A stretch of DNA of 64,000 nt, from the NCBI GenBank assembly GCA_016721865.1, contig JADKHF010000004.1:62001-126000 (forward strand), read 5' to 3'. Positions 1 to 9,181 of the stretch are shown here, one piece after another. Numbering within the stretch: position 1 is the first letter of the stretch; each line of letters opens with the position of its first letter. The translations under genes were made by a program, and so were the position numbers. This DNA is from Nitrosomonas sp. GTDB taxonomy: Bacteria > Pseudomonadota > Gammaproteobacteria > Burkholderiales > Nitrosomonadaceae. The notes under the pieces are model-generated. The model made no database searches. It had not been told where the DNA came from and worked only from the letters and a program-made list of their open reading frames with translations.

Positions 1-25
1 TACACGCAGTCATTATCCCTGACCG

Positions 26-46
26 CAGGCTCAAAACCTGAGCCTG
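26..46. other. small perfect inverted repeat
   Basis: A 7-bp stem (CAGGCTC / GAGCCTG) encloses a 7-nt loop just beyond the 3' end of the minus-strand SEC-C gene. It could stop transcription of that gene, but no run of U follows the stem in the minus-strand reading direction, so a rho-independent terminator is not well supported. Confidence 0.3.
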
Positions 47-81
47 TCAGTTAAATTTTGCTAAACAGTATTTGCCTATTA

Positions 82-1544
82 TCAATCAGTCAACTTCAAT
101 CCCAGCCGTTCACGCAGTTCGGCGAAGATAGAAGGATCAGCCGGTGGATTGGAATTCAAACTTTTCAGTTCGGAATCCCGGACTAGTGCCTCGACCATTT
201 CCCGGCCATCCTTGGTTTTTATGGCTTGCAAAGGCGTCTTGCCACCCAGGATGGAAAGTTTTTCTTGCGGCCATTTGCGGTAATGTTCCCGCATGAATTC
301 CATAATCTTTTCCTGCACTTCCGGGCGGTTGTTCAGTTCTTCCAGTTCTTCACGGCGTTGCCGGGCCTGGAAGCTTTCATCTTCATCTTCATCTTTTGCT
401 CGTGCAAGCATGGCCTGCGGCGATTCGATCACACTGGTTCTGTAGCGCGCTTCCGGATGTATTTCTTTGATCAGTTGTTGAAATTTGCGCGCACGCTCTT
501 CTGAATTGACTTCAACCGTAAGCTGATGGTTTTTGATTTTGATATGGCCCAGTACCGTATTGTCCCAGGATTTGTGTTTTGCATTGCCCTTTTCAACCAC
601 GGAAACTCGATGCTGTAGAGTTCACCGTCCGCGTCAAACCCGGCATCTTCCAGCAATTCGTCTTCCGTGCTGTTGATGCAGAGCTGTTTAAGCGCAGCGA
701 GAGCTGTCTGCGGGGATGGAATGTCATAAATGAGTTTTTGAAATACCATCGGGTCGTCATCGGTATTGCATAATTCCGGTATCGATGGATTGCATAATCT
801 ATCGTAGATTTCATGGTAGATTTCCAGCATTTCATATTCAAAATCAAAATCCCGCAGCAATTCTTGCGAAGGCGGGTCTTCTATTTCGTATATTTCTTCA
901 CGTAATTCAAGGATGGGAAATTTCTCGATGGGCGGGAAAAAAATCGGTGCGCTGGCTTCCAGTATCGCGACATGATCTACTTTTACCAATTTGCCAAATA
1001 CAATCTGTCCGGCTTGCGCGTGCATCGACCCGGAATGTTCGGTGACATAACATTCTGCATCCGTCAAAATATCGCGCAAAACAAACCCATCACCAGGACG
1101 CACGGAGACGATATCGTAAAAACTAAATGGCGCCACACAGCATTGTTCGATATAGCGTTTTAATAGCGGTTCGAGTTGCTTGCCATATTTATCGAGAAAC
1201 GCTTGGCCCGTTGTGCGTTCATCCTGAGTATTTTCGTCAATGCCGGAAAATTCCGGATGCCAGTTATAGAAGAACCAGGGCATGAATAACTGCATGTGCA
1301 GTGTATGCGGATCGAATTCCTCCTCACTCCATAAGGTGAAATCCCCCCAGGCTTCCAACACGGCTTCCGGCCCGAAATGTTTCGCAGAGAATTTGAGTAA
1401 TTTCTCAGGCAATCCTTTAATCACATGGTGTATTTGATGCCACAAGAAATCCTCTGTTTGTGACGTTTCTTGTACCTGCAAACAACAATGCTTGTATTTT
1501 TTTCCGCTGCCGCAGGGGCAGGGATCGTTACGTCCAGGTTTCAT
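82..1544 (-). pseudogene. SEC-C metal-binding motif protein, frameshifted
   Basis: The N-terminus carries a SEC-C zinc-binding motif (CPCGSGKKYKHCC, about residues 9-21), as found at the SecA C-terminus and in many uncharacterised proteins. The rest is acidic and without a recognised catalytic domain. The reading frame breaks near position 600. The first frame (1544 to about 600) reads through SIEFPW and then becomes nonsense to 471, while the sensible continuation (EKGNAKHKSWDNTVLGHI) lies in another frame down to 82. Joined, the protein is about 480 residues. A one- or two-base indel explains the break and may be a sequencing error. Its start overlaps the stop of the upstream WYL regulator by 4 nt, so the two are probably cotranscribed and functionally linked. 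Function is unknown. Confidence 0.7.
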
Positions 1545-2527
1545 TTTTCTTCCCCCGTTAATAAATATTTTTCCTGTGCGCTATGCAAATTTTCCATGAT
1601 GGTCTGACGCAATGCTTCCGGGGCGATCACTTCGACTGCCGCGCCGTGTTTGAGGATGTCCATCACCAGCTCGGTTTCGTTGGCGTAGGGGATGCGTAAT
1701 TCATAGCTGCCATCGGGTAGAAATTTCCCCTCTTGCTGCGGGTGCCATTGTTCATCCGCCACCCAGCGGGCGCGCTCTGCGGTGAAACGCAATACCGCAT
1801 TCTGATTGGCTTTGCCAGCAAAAATGCCGTAGCTGGTGGCAAAATGCTCGTTGAGCATGGTTTCGGCAATTTCGAGTGTAGCGTGATCGAGCGATGAAGC
1901 AGAAACGATGCGCTCCAGCGCGAAGCTGCGCAAGGCGTTGCGTTTGTGGCACCAGGCATCCAGATACCAGTTGTCGCGGTAATGCGTGAGCCGTTGCGGG
2001 GAGATGACGCGCTCGGTTTGCTGATCATAACTGCGGCTGTGATACGTGATTCTAAGTTGCATGCGTTGCAGCAGCGCGCTGGTGACTGACTGAAAATGCG
2101 GGAGGGCTGTGTTTCTCGCCAGCATGCTCTGGATGCGTATACGGCTGCTGATTTCTTGATTGCCCAGATGCCGGGATGCAAGAATCTTTTCCAGCCGGTC
2201 TTTGATTGGTTTGAGCTGGGTATCAAGCAACCCTGGCTGGATCTGCTCAAGTAGCTGCTGCACGGTAAGCAGCGCATACAGCTCATTGGCGTCAAACCAG
2301 ATACCCGGCAATTCAAATATTCCATTTGCCTGCGCATCATAATAGTAGCCATTACGTTCACGGTCATAGACCAGTGGCGCATTAAAATAAAGGCGCAATG
2401 ATTCAATCGTACGATTGACCGTCGCCCGGGAGCATTCCAGCCGCTCTTCAAGGACTTGATGAGACACCGGCAAGGTGCGTGACGCCAGAATGCGATGCAA
2501 CTGATAGATGCGCTGGAAGCTGTTCAT
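1541..2527 (-). CDS. WYL-domain transcriptional regulator
   Basis: This 328-residue protein has an N-terminal DeoR/HTH_11-type helix-turn-helix (about residues 5-55, including LEERLECSRATVNRTIESL). A WYL domain follows, with its signature in RDNWYLDAWCHKR near residue 190, and then a WCX-type C-terminal extension. WYL domains are ligand-sensing modules, often for nucleic acids or nucleotides, and regulate defence, DNA-damage and stress genes. It is the first gene of a two-gene unit with the SEC-C protein (4-nt overlap). Function as a repressor or activator cannot be told from sequence. Confidence 0.85.
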   Translation of the reverse strand: MNSFQRIYQLHRILASRTLPVSHQVLEERLECSRATVNRTIESLRLYFNAPLVYDRERNGYYYDAQANGIFELPGIWFDANELYALLTVQQLLEQIQPGLLDTQLKPIKDRLEKILASRHLGNQEISSRIRIQSMLARNTALPHFQSVTSALLQRMQLRITYHSRSYDQQTERVISPQRLTHYRDNWYLDAWCHKRNALRSFALERIVSASSLDHATLEIAETMLNEHFATSYGIFAGKANQNAVLRFTAERARWVADEQWHPQQEGKFLPDGSYELRIPYANETELVMDILKHGAAVEVIAPEALRQTIMENLHSAQEKYLLTGEEK

Positions 2528-2614
2528 TGATTGTTTGATTGCCTTTAAATCAAAATCCGCGTTGCTTCCAGGAATTATATAACCGTGCTGGGTCTATGCT
2601 TTAGTTTTTCCTAT

Positions 2615-2736
2615 CGGCATAAACTTCTGGAGTTTCTGAATCACTGTCATTTCGAGACGAGCGAGAAATCTATATTGTTGATTCTTCAAGATTCCTCACT
2701 GCGTTCGGAATGACAAGGATGGGTTAATCAGAGCTT
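2615..2736. repeat. dispersed palindromic repeat, family B, copy 1
   Basis: About 120 bp with the motifs GTCATTTCGAG...GCGAGAAATC and GATTCCTCACTGCGTTCGGAATGAC facing each other. It ends in imperfect terminal repeats (GAGTTTCTGAAT / ATCAGAGCTTTCTTA). The same arrangement recurs at 5485, 15352, 16858 and 35545. It lies directly against the 3' end of the FMN reductase gene. The structure is MITE-like: non-coding, with terminal inverted repeats. Confidence 0.75.
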
Positions 2737-2738
2737 TC

Positions 2739-3392
2739 TTAGGGGGAATTTTTTTGCGAGGGATCTCTTTTGAATGCTGGTGCCAGTTTGTGCGGGTCGA
2801 TAACATTCCGCTGATTTTGTGCGGCGGATGCCCACCAGGTGAGTTGCGTGAAGGTTCTGGAAAAATAGCTCATCCATTTTTCCGCATCGACGGGTTCGAG
2901 AAAATGTCCGTCTTCAGCGAGCACTTCATGCGCTTTGGGAATATGGATCATCGCCGAAACCGGCAAACAACCCAGTTCCGACAGAAAAGACCGCATCCCC
3001 ACCGCCACCCTGACACCGCCCCATTGTCCCGCCGAATAAGTGACAATCGCGCTGGGTTTGTATGAAAACAGCGAACTGCCGAAGTGATTGAGCAAATGCG
3101 CCAAAGCCAAACTCATCGAATGATTGTATTCCAAACTCACCATGACATAACCATCCGCGGCTGCGCTTTTTTCCGCCAAGAATTGAAGCTGAGCGGGTGC
3201 TTTGCCCTGCGCGTAAGCAAAGTGCGGTTTGAATATGAGACCAAGATCAAAATCCAGCGGATCGATCAGCTCCACTGAAATATCGCCTTGGTGAAGCTGG
3301 GCTACGCAAGCTTTGGCGACTCTCAGGCCAAGCCGGGGAGGGTTGGGGGGTGAGCTGTTTCGGACTGTGCCGAGGAAGATTAGGAATTTCAT
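2739..3392 (-). CDS. NAD(P)H-dependent FMN reductase family protein
   Basis: This 217-residue protein has a flavodoxin-like fold of the NADPH-dependent FMN reductase family. It shows an N-terminal phosphate-binding stretch (MKFLIFLGTVR), a YNHS segment within VSLEYNHSMSLALAHLLNHF (the loop that contacts the flavin ring) and the GQWGGVR segment typical of the family. It probably reduces flavin or quinone substrates in the cytoplasm. The loop after GTVR (NSSPPNPPRLG) is proline-rich and differs from the usual short basic turn, so local sequence damage is possible. A gene cassette lies just upstream of its start and a repeat element abuts its end. Confidence 0.75.
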   Translation of the reverse strand: MKFLIFLGTVRNSSPPNPPRLGLRVAKACVAQLHQGDISVELIDPLDFDLGLIFKPHFAYAQGKAPAQLQFLAEKSAAADGYVMVSLEYNHSMSLALAHLLNHFGSSLFSYKPSAIVTYSAGQWGGVRVAVGMRSFLSELGCLPVSAMIHIPKAHEVLAEDGHFLEPVDAEKWMSYFSRTFTQLTWWASAAQNQRNVIDPHKLAPAFKRDPSQKNSP

Positions 3393-3412
3393 GGATATTC
3401 TATGAGAAATTT

Positions 3413-3478
3413 GTATAACGTGGAGCTAAGGGGCTGCGCGCTTTTGCGCAGTCCCGCTTGAGCTTAGTGGGGTTAGGT
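3413..3478 (-). other. integron attC recombination site
   Basis: Read on the minus strand, the site starts with ACCTAAC, matching the RYYYAAC core. It continues through an imperfect palindrome (CTAAGCTCAAGCGGGACTGCGC, AAAA loop, GCGCAGCCCCTTAGCT) and ends with GTTATAC, which matches GTTRRRY at 6 of 7 positions. The stem has an unpaired G or C opposite the CTT/AAG arm. Such extrahelical bases are what the integrase IntI recognises in folded attC. It sits immediately after the stop codon of the 84-residue gene, the standard position in a gene cassette. Confidence 0.75.
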
Positions 3479-3745
3479 TATTTTGCATGAAACAAGGCGA
3501 CTAGGGCAACAGCCGCACTGAGAACTGACGCTACAGCGGACACAAGAGCGAGTAACCATAGACGCGACTCACGAACAGAACGTTCAGCTTCGAGAAGCCT
3601 ACGTTGAAGCTCGGCATCTGAAGCGCGAGGCGAATTGCCTGACGAGCTTTGAGTTCGGGGCGGCCCCTCAATATTGACACCAACTTCAATACACCGTCTT
3701 TCTAACTCTTTGCCTTGCAATAGTTTCGTCATAGGAGTGACCTAA
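3419..3745 (-). mobile_element. solitary integron gene cassette
   Basis: On the minus strand the unit begins at G^TTAGGT, about 10 nt before the ATG. It carries one ORF with a short leader and ends in an attC site at G^TTATAC. This is the complete architecture of a circularisable cassette of about 327 bp. No integron integrase gene, second cassette or attI site is visible nearby. It therefore looks like either a cassette inserted at a secondary site or a relic of a dispersed array. It separates the FMN reductase gene from mgtE. Confidence 0.7.
3478..3732 (-). CDS. cassette-encoded small membrane protein, unknown function
   Basis: This 84-residue protein has a charged N-terminal half that includes a serine-rich stretch and a short amphipathic segment (DAELQRRLLEAERSVRESR). 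One strongly hydrophobic C-terminal helix follows (LWLLALVSAVASVLSAAVALVALF, about residues 58-81). It is a tail-anchored topology. An AGGAG sequence lies shortly before the ATG. It is the only gene in the integron-type cassette. Cassette-borne small membrane proteins are common and mostly of unknown function; some are toxin-antitoxin or phage-defence parts, but nothing here shows that. Confidence 0.6.
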   Translation of the reverse strand: MTKLLQGKELERRCIEVGVNIEGPPRTQSSSGNSPRASDAELQRRLLEAERSVRESRLWLLALVSAVASVLSAAVALVALFHAK

Positions 3746-3890
3746 CGTGATGTATACGACATGATTCTTCCAATAATACTTAGCAGATGTCGTGTAATTA
3801 TGATTAATAATAGATAACTTGTTGTTGAAACTCATTAAAGTTTATAGTAATCAGAAGAGTCATGTCAGCAAATAAGCCATTACTGCCAGT

Positions 3891-5330
3891 TTATAGTAAA
3901 AAGACAGTTGCCAAGCTCAGAAAAATAAAGAACCCGCCGCTATCCGTCACGGCAGTAATCATCACGCTGGAGCCGATTGCCGGGTCGCGGCCGAATTTGC
4001 GCAGGGTCAGCGGGATCAGGACACCGAGCAACGCTGCCAGCAGCAGATTCAGCACCAGTGCGAAGGTCATGACCAGGCCCAATTCGGCGTTCTGGTATAT
4101 GGCGAAGGTGAACAGGCCGACGATGGTTCCCCAGAGCAGGCCGTTGACGATACTGACGCCGACTTCTTTGGTGATCAATTTCCAGGCGCTGCTGGTGTTG
4201 ATTTGATCGAGTGCCAGCGCGCGCACGATCATGGTGATGGTTTGATTGCCGGAGTTGCCGCCAATGCCGGCGATAATCGGCATCAGCGCGGCGAGTGCGA
4301 CCAGTTTTTCGATGGAGTCTTCAAACAGGCCGATGACACGGGAGGCGATGAACGCGGTGACCAGATTGACGGCCAGCCACACCCAGCGGTTTTTAACACT
4401 CTTTAAGACCGGTGCAAAAAGATCTTCTTCTTCGCTCAAACCGGCCAGATTCAGCGCTTCATTCTCGGCTTTGTCACGGATAAAGTCGATGACGGTGTTG
4501 ACGGTGACGCGGCCCAGCAGTTTGTCGTTTTCATCCACCACAGAAGCGGAGACCAGGTCGTAGCGCTCGAACGCATTGGCAGCCTGTTGCGCGACATCGT
4601 CCGGGTGCAATTTGATTATTTCGTTGGTCATGACATCGGCAACGAGGGTATCCGGATCGCTGACGAGCAAGCGGTTGATCAGTAGCACGCCTTTTAATTG
4701 TTCATTCCGGTCGACAACGAAGAGCTGGTCGGTATGATCCGGCATTTCGTCCAACATGCGCAGATAGCGCAGAACCACTTCCATCCGGACATCTTCGCGA
4801 ATCGTGATGACATCGAAATCCATTAATGCGCCGACGGAATCCTCCGGGTACGACATGGCGGCACGCAGTTGTTCGCGTTCTTCCACGGGGAGCGAGCGGA
4901 AAACATCGTCCATCACTTCCTGCGGCAAATCCGGCGCAAGATCGGCGATCTCGTCGGCATCCAGATATTCCGTCGCCGCGACCAATTCCTGATTGTGCAT
5001 GTCGGTAATCAGTGTGGCACGCACGGCATCGGAGGTTTCGAGCAGGACTTCTCCGTCCCGATCCGATCTGACCATGCTCCAGATCAAGAGCCGGTCTTCC
5101 AGCGGCAGCGCTTCCAGGATATGGGCGATATCAGCGGGATGGAGTTGATCCAGGAAATTTTGTAACTCGGTCATGTTTTGTTTCTGTACTGAAGATTCGG
5201 TAAGCGATTGATCCGCCGCATCCTGTAAATTAACCAGGCCTTCGACCAATTTGTATTTACGCAACAGGTAGGTGACTTGTTGCTGCGGGGTCGGTGAGTT
5301 TTCCGGGTCGTTGGTATCGTTTTCGGTCAT
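3891..5330 (-). CDS. mgtE: magnesium transporter MgtE
   Basis: This 479-residue protein fits the full MgtE architecture. A cytosolic superhelical MgtE_N domain spans about residues 45-145, with the LHPADIAHILEALPLEDR start of the repeat. A CBS pair follows (about 150-280, containing DQLFVVDRNEQLKGVLLINRLL). The C-terminal five-helix membrane domain has the conserved GIGGNSGNQT stretch. MgtE is a homodimeric Mg2+ channel in the inner membrane; magnesium bound between the N and CBS domains closes the pore. It is transcribed alone. The 5' region holds a family B repeat. Confidence 0.93.
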   Translation of the reverse strand: MTENDTNDPENSPTPQQQVTYLLRKYKLVEGLVNLQDAADQSLTESSVQKQNMTELQNFLDQLHPADIAHILEALPLEDRLLIWSMVRSDRDGEVLLETSDAVRATLITDMHNQELVAATEYLDADEIADLAPDLPQEVMDDVFRSLPVEEREQLRAAMSYPEDSVGALMDFDVITIREDVRMEVVLRYLRMLDEMPDHTDQLFVVDRNEQLKGVLLINRLLVSDPDTLVADVMTNEIIKLHPDDVAQQAANAFERYDLVSASVVDENDKLLGRVTVNTVIDFIRDKAENEALNLAGLSEEEDLFAPVLKSVKNRWVWLAVNLVTAFIASRVIGLFEDSIEKLVALAALMPIIAGIGGNSGNQTITMIVRALALDQINTSSAWKLITKEVGVSIVNGLLWGTIVGLFTFAIYQNAELGLVMTFALVLNLLLAALLGVLIPLTLRKFGRDPAIGSSVMITAVTDSGGFFIFLSLATVFLL

Positions 5331-5777
5331 AACGGGATTTACGCTTGCAAGACAGTCTGTATTATTTATTGTTAGTAAGTTCAGCGTGTTTATACGCTGA
5401 ATAGTTTGCAGTTTGATGACCGGAAAGTATAACCTTCAGTACGACCTCAATACCATTAAATTATCCGATGGATAGTGAAATCATTTAAGGAAACTCTGAA
5501 TAACTCGCATTTGTCATTCCGAACGCAGTGAGGAATCTTTGGCAATCAATGCAAAAGATTCCTCGCGCTTGCTCGAAATGACACTTGTTCAGAGTTTCCT
5601 TAAGGGCGTCTCTAGAAATCCCCATTTCGTTACAACACTCTGCTGTTCGTCCTGCACTTGTCGAAGGACTTGATCAGAGCTTCTTTAACGAACTGGGGTG
5701 GTTAATCAGCATTGTATAATGATCTTTACTGCGCGATACCCAGCCGCGTATTTCAAGTGGTTTTCCTACATAGGTAT
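5331..5777. other. intergenic region with repeat element
   Basis: This 447-bp gap lies between mgtE (leftward) and the nuclease gene (leftward). It contains the best-preserved family B repeat (5485-5604). Next to it is a further degenerate stretch (5605-5697) ending in GATCAGAGCTTCTTTAACG, which resembles a damaged repeat end. No ORF with coding character is seen. Confidence 0.6.
5485..5604. repeat. dispersed palindromic repeat, family B, copy 2 (full length)
   Basis: This 120-bp copy has perfect 16-bp terminal inverted repeats (TTAAGGAAACTCTGAA / TTCAGAGTTTCCTTAA). Inside are two facing arms, GTCATTCCGAACGCAGTGAG and CTTGCTCGAAATGAC. The size, termini and lack of coding capacity fit a miniature inverted-repeat element. 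Confidence 0.8.
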
Positions 5778-6509
5778 TCAGCACAGGAACAGGTCGAGGT
5801 TGGTATTGGCGACGCGTATATCAACTTTGTCACTAAACAGCAATCGCGTATATTTTTTGCTTTTCTTAATAGAAACCGGTGTTCCGGTAAATCGCTGCCA
5901 GCCTTTGGTGTGATTGGTAATCTGGGTAATTGGCCGGGGTTGATACTCCGGCATCGACCAGATACCCAGTTTCAATTTCTCTGCATGTTGCTGCGCTTGA
6001 ATTAATTTATCGGTGTAACGCCCGTTCGGCGGGATGATGCTGATTACAGCCAAACCGTTTTCCAGCAAAGCAAGGTTGAGATGCTTGCCATCCGGTAAAA
6101 ATACATGCGCCAATAAACGTTTATATTTATCCTGTTTTACCTGATCATATTCCAGATAAACCTTGTTTTCCTGCAACTGAGTCTGCAACCATTTTTTTGC
6201 GGTGACCCCGCCGGGTTCTTCTGCGCGTTGACGGCTTTCAATTTCGGGTGTGTTTATTCCCAATAAACGCACATGCTTCTTGCCTTCCAGAATAATCGTA
6301 TCCCCGTCGTATACTCGGGTGACTTGATGCAATTGCCGGCTGGGCCGGCTGATGATCTTGACGGGCTCTGCACCGCTGGAAGGCGTGTCTGAGTAAGTTA
6401 TGCGACCTTGTTTATCGACACTGCGGAATATCTCGTTAGCCGATAGCACCGGGGTAGAAAAAATTAAAATCAGAAGGTAGGTCAGGTAAAGCTGTTTGCT
6501 GAAAGACAT
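5778..6509 (-). CDS. secreted thermonuclease-family nuclease (SNase) with DUF4124
   Basis: This 243-residue protein begins with a signal peptide (hydrophobic residues 7-22, cleavage near VLSA). A DUF4124-type strand pair follows (VDKQGRITYSDTP). Then comes a staphylococcal-nuclease OB-fold domain (about residues 60-175). Catalytic features are visible: DGDT for calcium binding, the arginine in HVRLLGINTPE with its downstream glutamate, and the second arginine in DKYKRLLAHVF. It should act in the periplasm or outside the cell, cutting DNA or RNA to oligonucleotides. The C-terminal 60 residues form a further small strand-rich segment. It stands alone transcriptionally. Confidence 0.88.
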   Translation of the reverse strand: MSFSKQLYLTYLLILIFSTPVLSANEIFRSVDKQGRITYSDTPSSGAEPVKIISRPSRQLHQVTRVYDGDTIILEGKKHVRLLGINTPEIESRQRAEEPGGVTAKKWLQTQLQENKVYLEYDQVKQDKYKRLLAHVFLPDGKHLNLALLENGLAVISIIPPNGRYTDKLIQAQQHAEKLKLGIWSMPEYQPRPITQITNHTKGWQRFTGTPVSIKKSKKYTRLLFSDKVDIRVANTNLDLFLC

Positions 6510-6805
6510 GGCGTTATCGTGGATGGATTAGTGAGATGATATGAATGGTGCCATGATATGCGAGCCAAGGGAAAGTATGGCAAAATGAAAAAATTTAGCG
6601 ACTGTTGCGCATTTGGATAAGAAAGCGAGCTTATGTAAAATGGAATATTATCAGTTAAATGGCTATCGGTATTGCCTGGATAAAGCCTGTTTCAGTTTTC
6701 TCTTTCTCAGCATATAAAAATTCTGGAATAAATCAGATCAACTGTACTGTATACGTCAAATGCAATGCGTTGGATATGCGTTGTACAACGGGAGTGTTTT
6801 AATTG

Positions 6806-8258
6806 ATGGAAATTGATAAGGTAATTGATGCCACTTTTGAACCTGTTTCAAATGCTGTGGCGTCGGTAATTTTTTACAGTATTCAATTATTGGATCTTGA
6901 GATCAAATTGATATTGATCTGGCTGGTTGCCGCGGCACTTTTTTTTACTGTATACCTTGGATTTATCAATATTCGCTATTTCAAGCACGCCATCGATGTT
7001 TTGCGCGGGAAACATGATAGCGGAAATTCAAACGGACATATCAGCCGGTTTCAGGCTTTGATGACTTCACTGTCGGCAACCATTGGTCTGGGAAATATTG
7101 CGGGTGTGGCAGTAGCCATTTCAGTGGGAGGGCCGGGCGCTACATTCTGGATGGCCATAATGGGTTTTTTCAGCATGTCGACCAAGTTTGTTGAAGTCAC
7201 CTTGGGGAATTAAATACAGGCAATACGGAAGCAAGCACAATCCGGATACCATATCGGGTGGCCCGATGTATTATTTGCGGAGTGCTTTTGATCGCCTGCA
7301 GAAGCCGCAGATGGGTAAATTTATGGCGGGATTGTTTGCAGTATGTTGTATTGGCGGCACCATCGGTGCGGGTGGCTTGTTTCAAGCTAATCAGGCCTAT
7401 CAGCAGGCATTGGTTGTAACGGGAGGAGAGGCTGGTTTTTTGGCTGATAAGGGTTGGCTTTTTGGTTTGTTCATGGCCATTCTGGTTGGGCTGGTGATTA
7501 TTGGCGGCATTCAGTGGATTGCAGCGGTCGCCGGTCGGATTGTTCCTGTGATGGCGATCATTTATATCATCGCCGGTTTTGTAGTGATCGGCGTTCACTA
7601 TACGGCAATCCCCGATGCGCTAAGAACCATTTTTGAGATGGCATTGTATCCGCAGGCAGGTATTGGTGCCTTAATGGGTGCATTGCTGATGGGGGTGCAG
7701 CGCGCTACTTTTTCCAATGAAGCAGGATTAGGTTCTTCGGCGATTGCCCATTCCACAGTAAAAACCGATGTGCCAGTCAGTCAGGGGATGGTCGCCATGC
7801 TCGGTCCATTTATTGATACCGTAGTTATTTGTATGATTACTGCATTGGTGATTGTCATATCCGGCACCTATGTGGAGGGTGGCGGCATTGAAGGAGTGCA
7901 ATTGGCCTCTCGTGCGTTTGCAACCGGCATTTCGTGGTTTCCTTACGTGTTATCCTTAACGGTTTTTCTGTTTGCCTATTCCACCATGATTTCCTGGTCT
8001 TACTATGGACTAATATGCACGACTTATTTATTTGGGGAACGGATTTTCGTAACGGGGCTATATAAAATTTTATTTTGCGCATTCATTATCATTGGCGCAT
8101 CGGCGCAATTATCCAATATTATTTTATTTACCGATTCGATGGTGTTTGCTATGGCGATTCCCAATATCATTGGGCTATATCTGCTGGCACCCGAAATCAA
8201 GAACGATCTGCGGGTTTATTTGCAGGATCTGAAGAAAAAAACAGAAAAACAATCGTGA
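6806..8258 (+). pseudogene. sodium:alanine symporter (AGCS family), frameshifted
   Basis: Two overlapping frames together encode an AGCS/AlsT-type Na+ (or H+)/amino-acid symporter of about 485 residues with around ten membrane helices. Frame one (6806-7213) holds the family motif SLSATIGLGNIAGVAVAISVGGPGATFWM. It stops after FVEVTLGN, where the second frame supplies IKYRQYGSKHNPDTISGGPMYYL. The break is in a GGGG run near 7205-7208, so a single base gain or loss accounts for it. The ATG at 6806 follows GGGAG at a workable distance. Later parts (FSNEAGLGSSAIAHS, MISWSYYG) match conserved helices. A sequencing indel or a recent null mutation is equally possible. Confidence 0.85.
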
Positions 8259-8368
8259 ACAACTCATATAGAACAATATTTCAAAGGAAAGTAGATTAAA
8301 ATTGATACTCGCCCGATTTTACGGATATTCAATCAATTCATAGCGCGCCTATTTCATGGCCGAATGGC

Positions 8369-9181
8369 ATGACAGCTGAAACTTTAATTGAGGTCAATGA
8401 CCTGAATTTTTCCTATGATACGCGCGCAATCCTGAAAGGAATTCAAATGACCATGCCGCGGGGCAAAGTTGTGGCCATCATGGGCGGGAGCGGGTCAGGC
8501 AAAACTACGCTACTCAGGCTGATCGGCGGCACAATTCAGCCAACCTCCGGCTATGTGAAATTTGCCGGAGAGGTAGTGCACGAACTCGATCGCGATGCGC
8601 TATTCAAGCTGCGCCGTAAGATGGGTATGCTGTTTCAGTTTGGTGCGTTGTTTACTGATTTGTCGGTTTTCGACAATGTTGCGTTTCAGATGCGCGAACA
8701 TACCAATTTGCCGGAATCTATGATTCGCGATCTGGTATTAATGAAGCTGCATGCAGTGGGTTTGCGGGGGGCGCATCACTTAATGCCCAATGCGCTGTCC
8801 GGCGGCATGGCGCGGCGCGTTGCTTTGGCGCGTTCCATCGCGCTGGATCCGATGCTGATTATGTACGATGAGCCCTTTACCGGACTGGATCCGATTTCAT
8901 TGAGTGTGATTGGGAATCTGATACGCCGGTTAACCGATGCACTGGGTATGACATCCATCGTGGTGACCCATGATGTGCAGGAATCTTTGAAAATTGTTGA
9001 CTATGTTTATTTCATTGCGGATGGGGTGATAGCCGCCGAGGGCACACCGAAAGAAGTAAGAGAATCGGTCGCGCCTTTTGTGCACCAGTTTGTTCATGGT
9101 GAGGAAGATGGGCCGGTGCCGTTTCATTACCCTGCACAGACTTACAAAAAGGATTTGAATCTGGAGAATAGTATTGCCTAA
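8369..9181 (+). CDS. mlaF: phospholipid ABC transporter ATPase MlaF
   Basis: This 270-residue ABC ATPase has Walker A GGSGSGKTT (about residues 39-47), signature LSGGMARRVALAR and Walker B LIMYDEPFTGLD. The GALFTDLSVFDNVAFQMREHT stretch is typical of MlaF/TtgA2-type ATPases. In the Mla system MlaF energises the inner-membrane MlaFEDB complex, which moves phospholipids between the inner and outer membranes and maintains outer-membrane lipid asymmetry. It opens the operon mlaFEDCB; the mlaE start overlaps its stop. Confidence 0.93.
   Translation: MTAETLIEVNDLNFSYDTRAILKGIQMTMPRGKVVAIMGGSGSGKTTLLRLIGGTIQPTSGYVKFAGEVVHELDRDALFKLRRKMGMLFQFGALFTDLSVFDNVAFQMREHTNLPESMIRDLVLMKLHAVGLRGAHHLMPNALSGGMARRVALARSIALDPMLIMYDEPFTGLDPISLSVIGNLIRRLTDALGMTSIVVTHDVQESLKIVDYVYFIADGVIAAEGTPKEVRESVAPFVHQFVHGEEDGPVPFHYPAQTYKKDLNLENSIA

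Noticed and set aside
3413..3478. tRNA-like or terminator-like hairpin before the FMN reductase gene
   Set aside because: Core sequences at both ends and unpaired bases in the stem fit attC; no anticodon arm or U tract is present.
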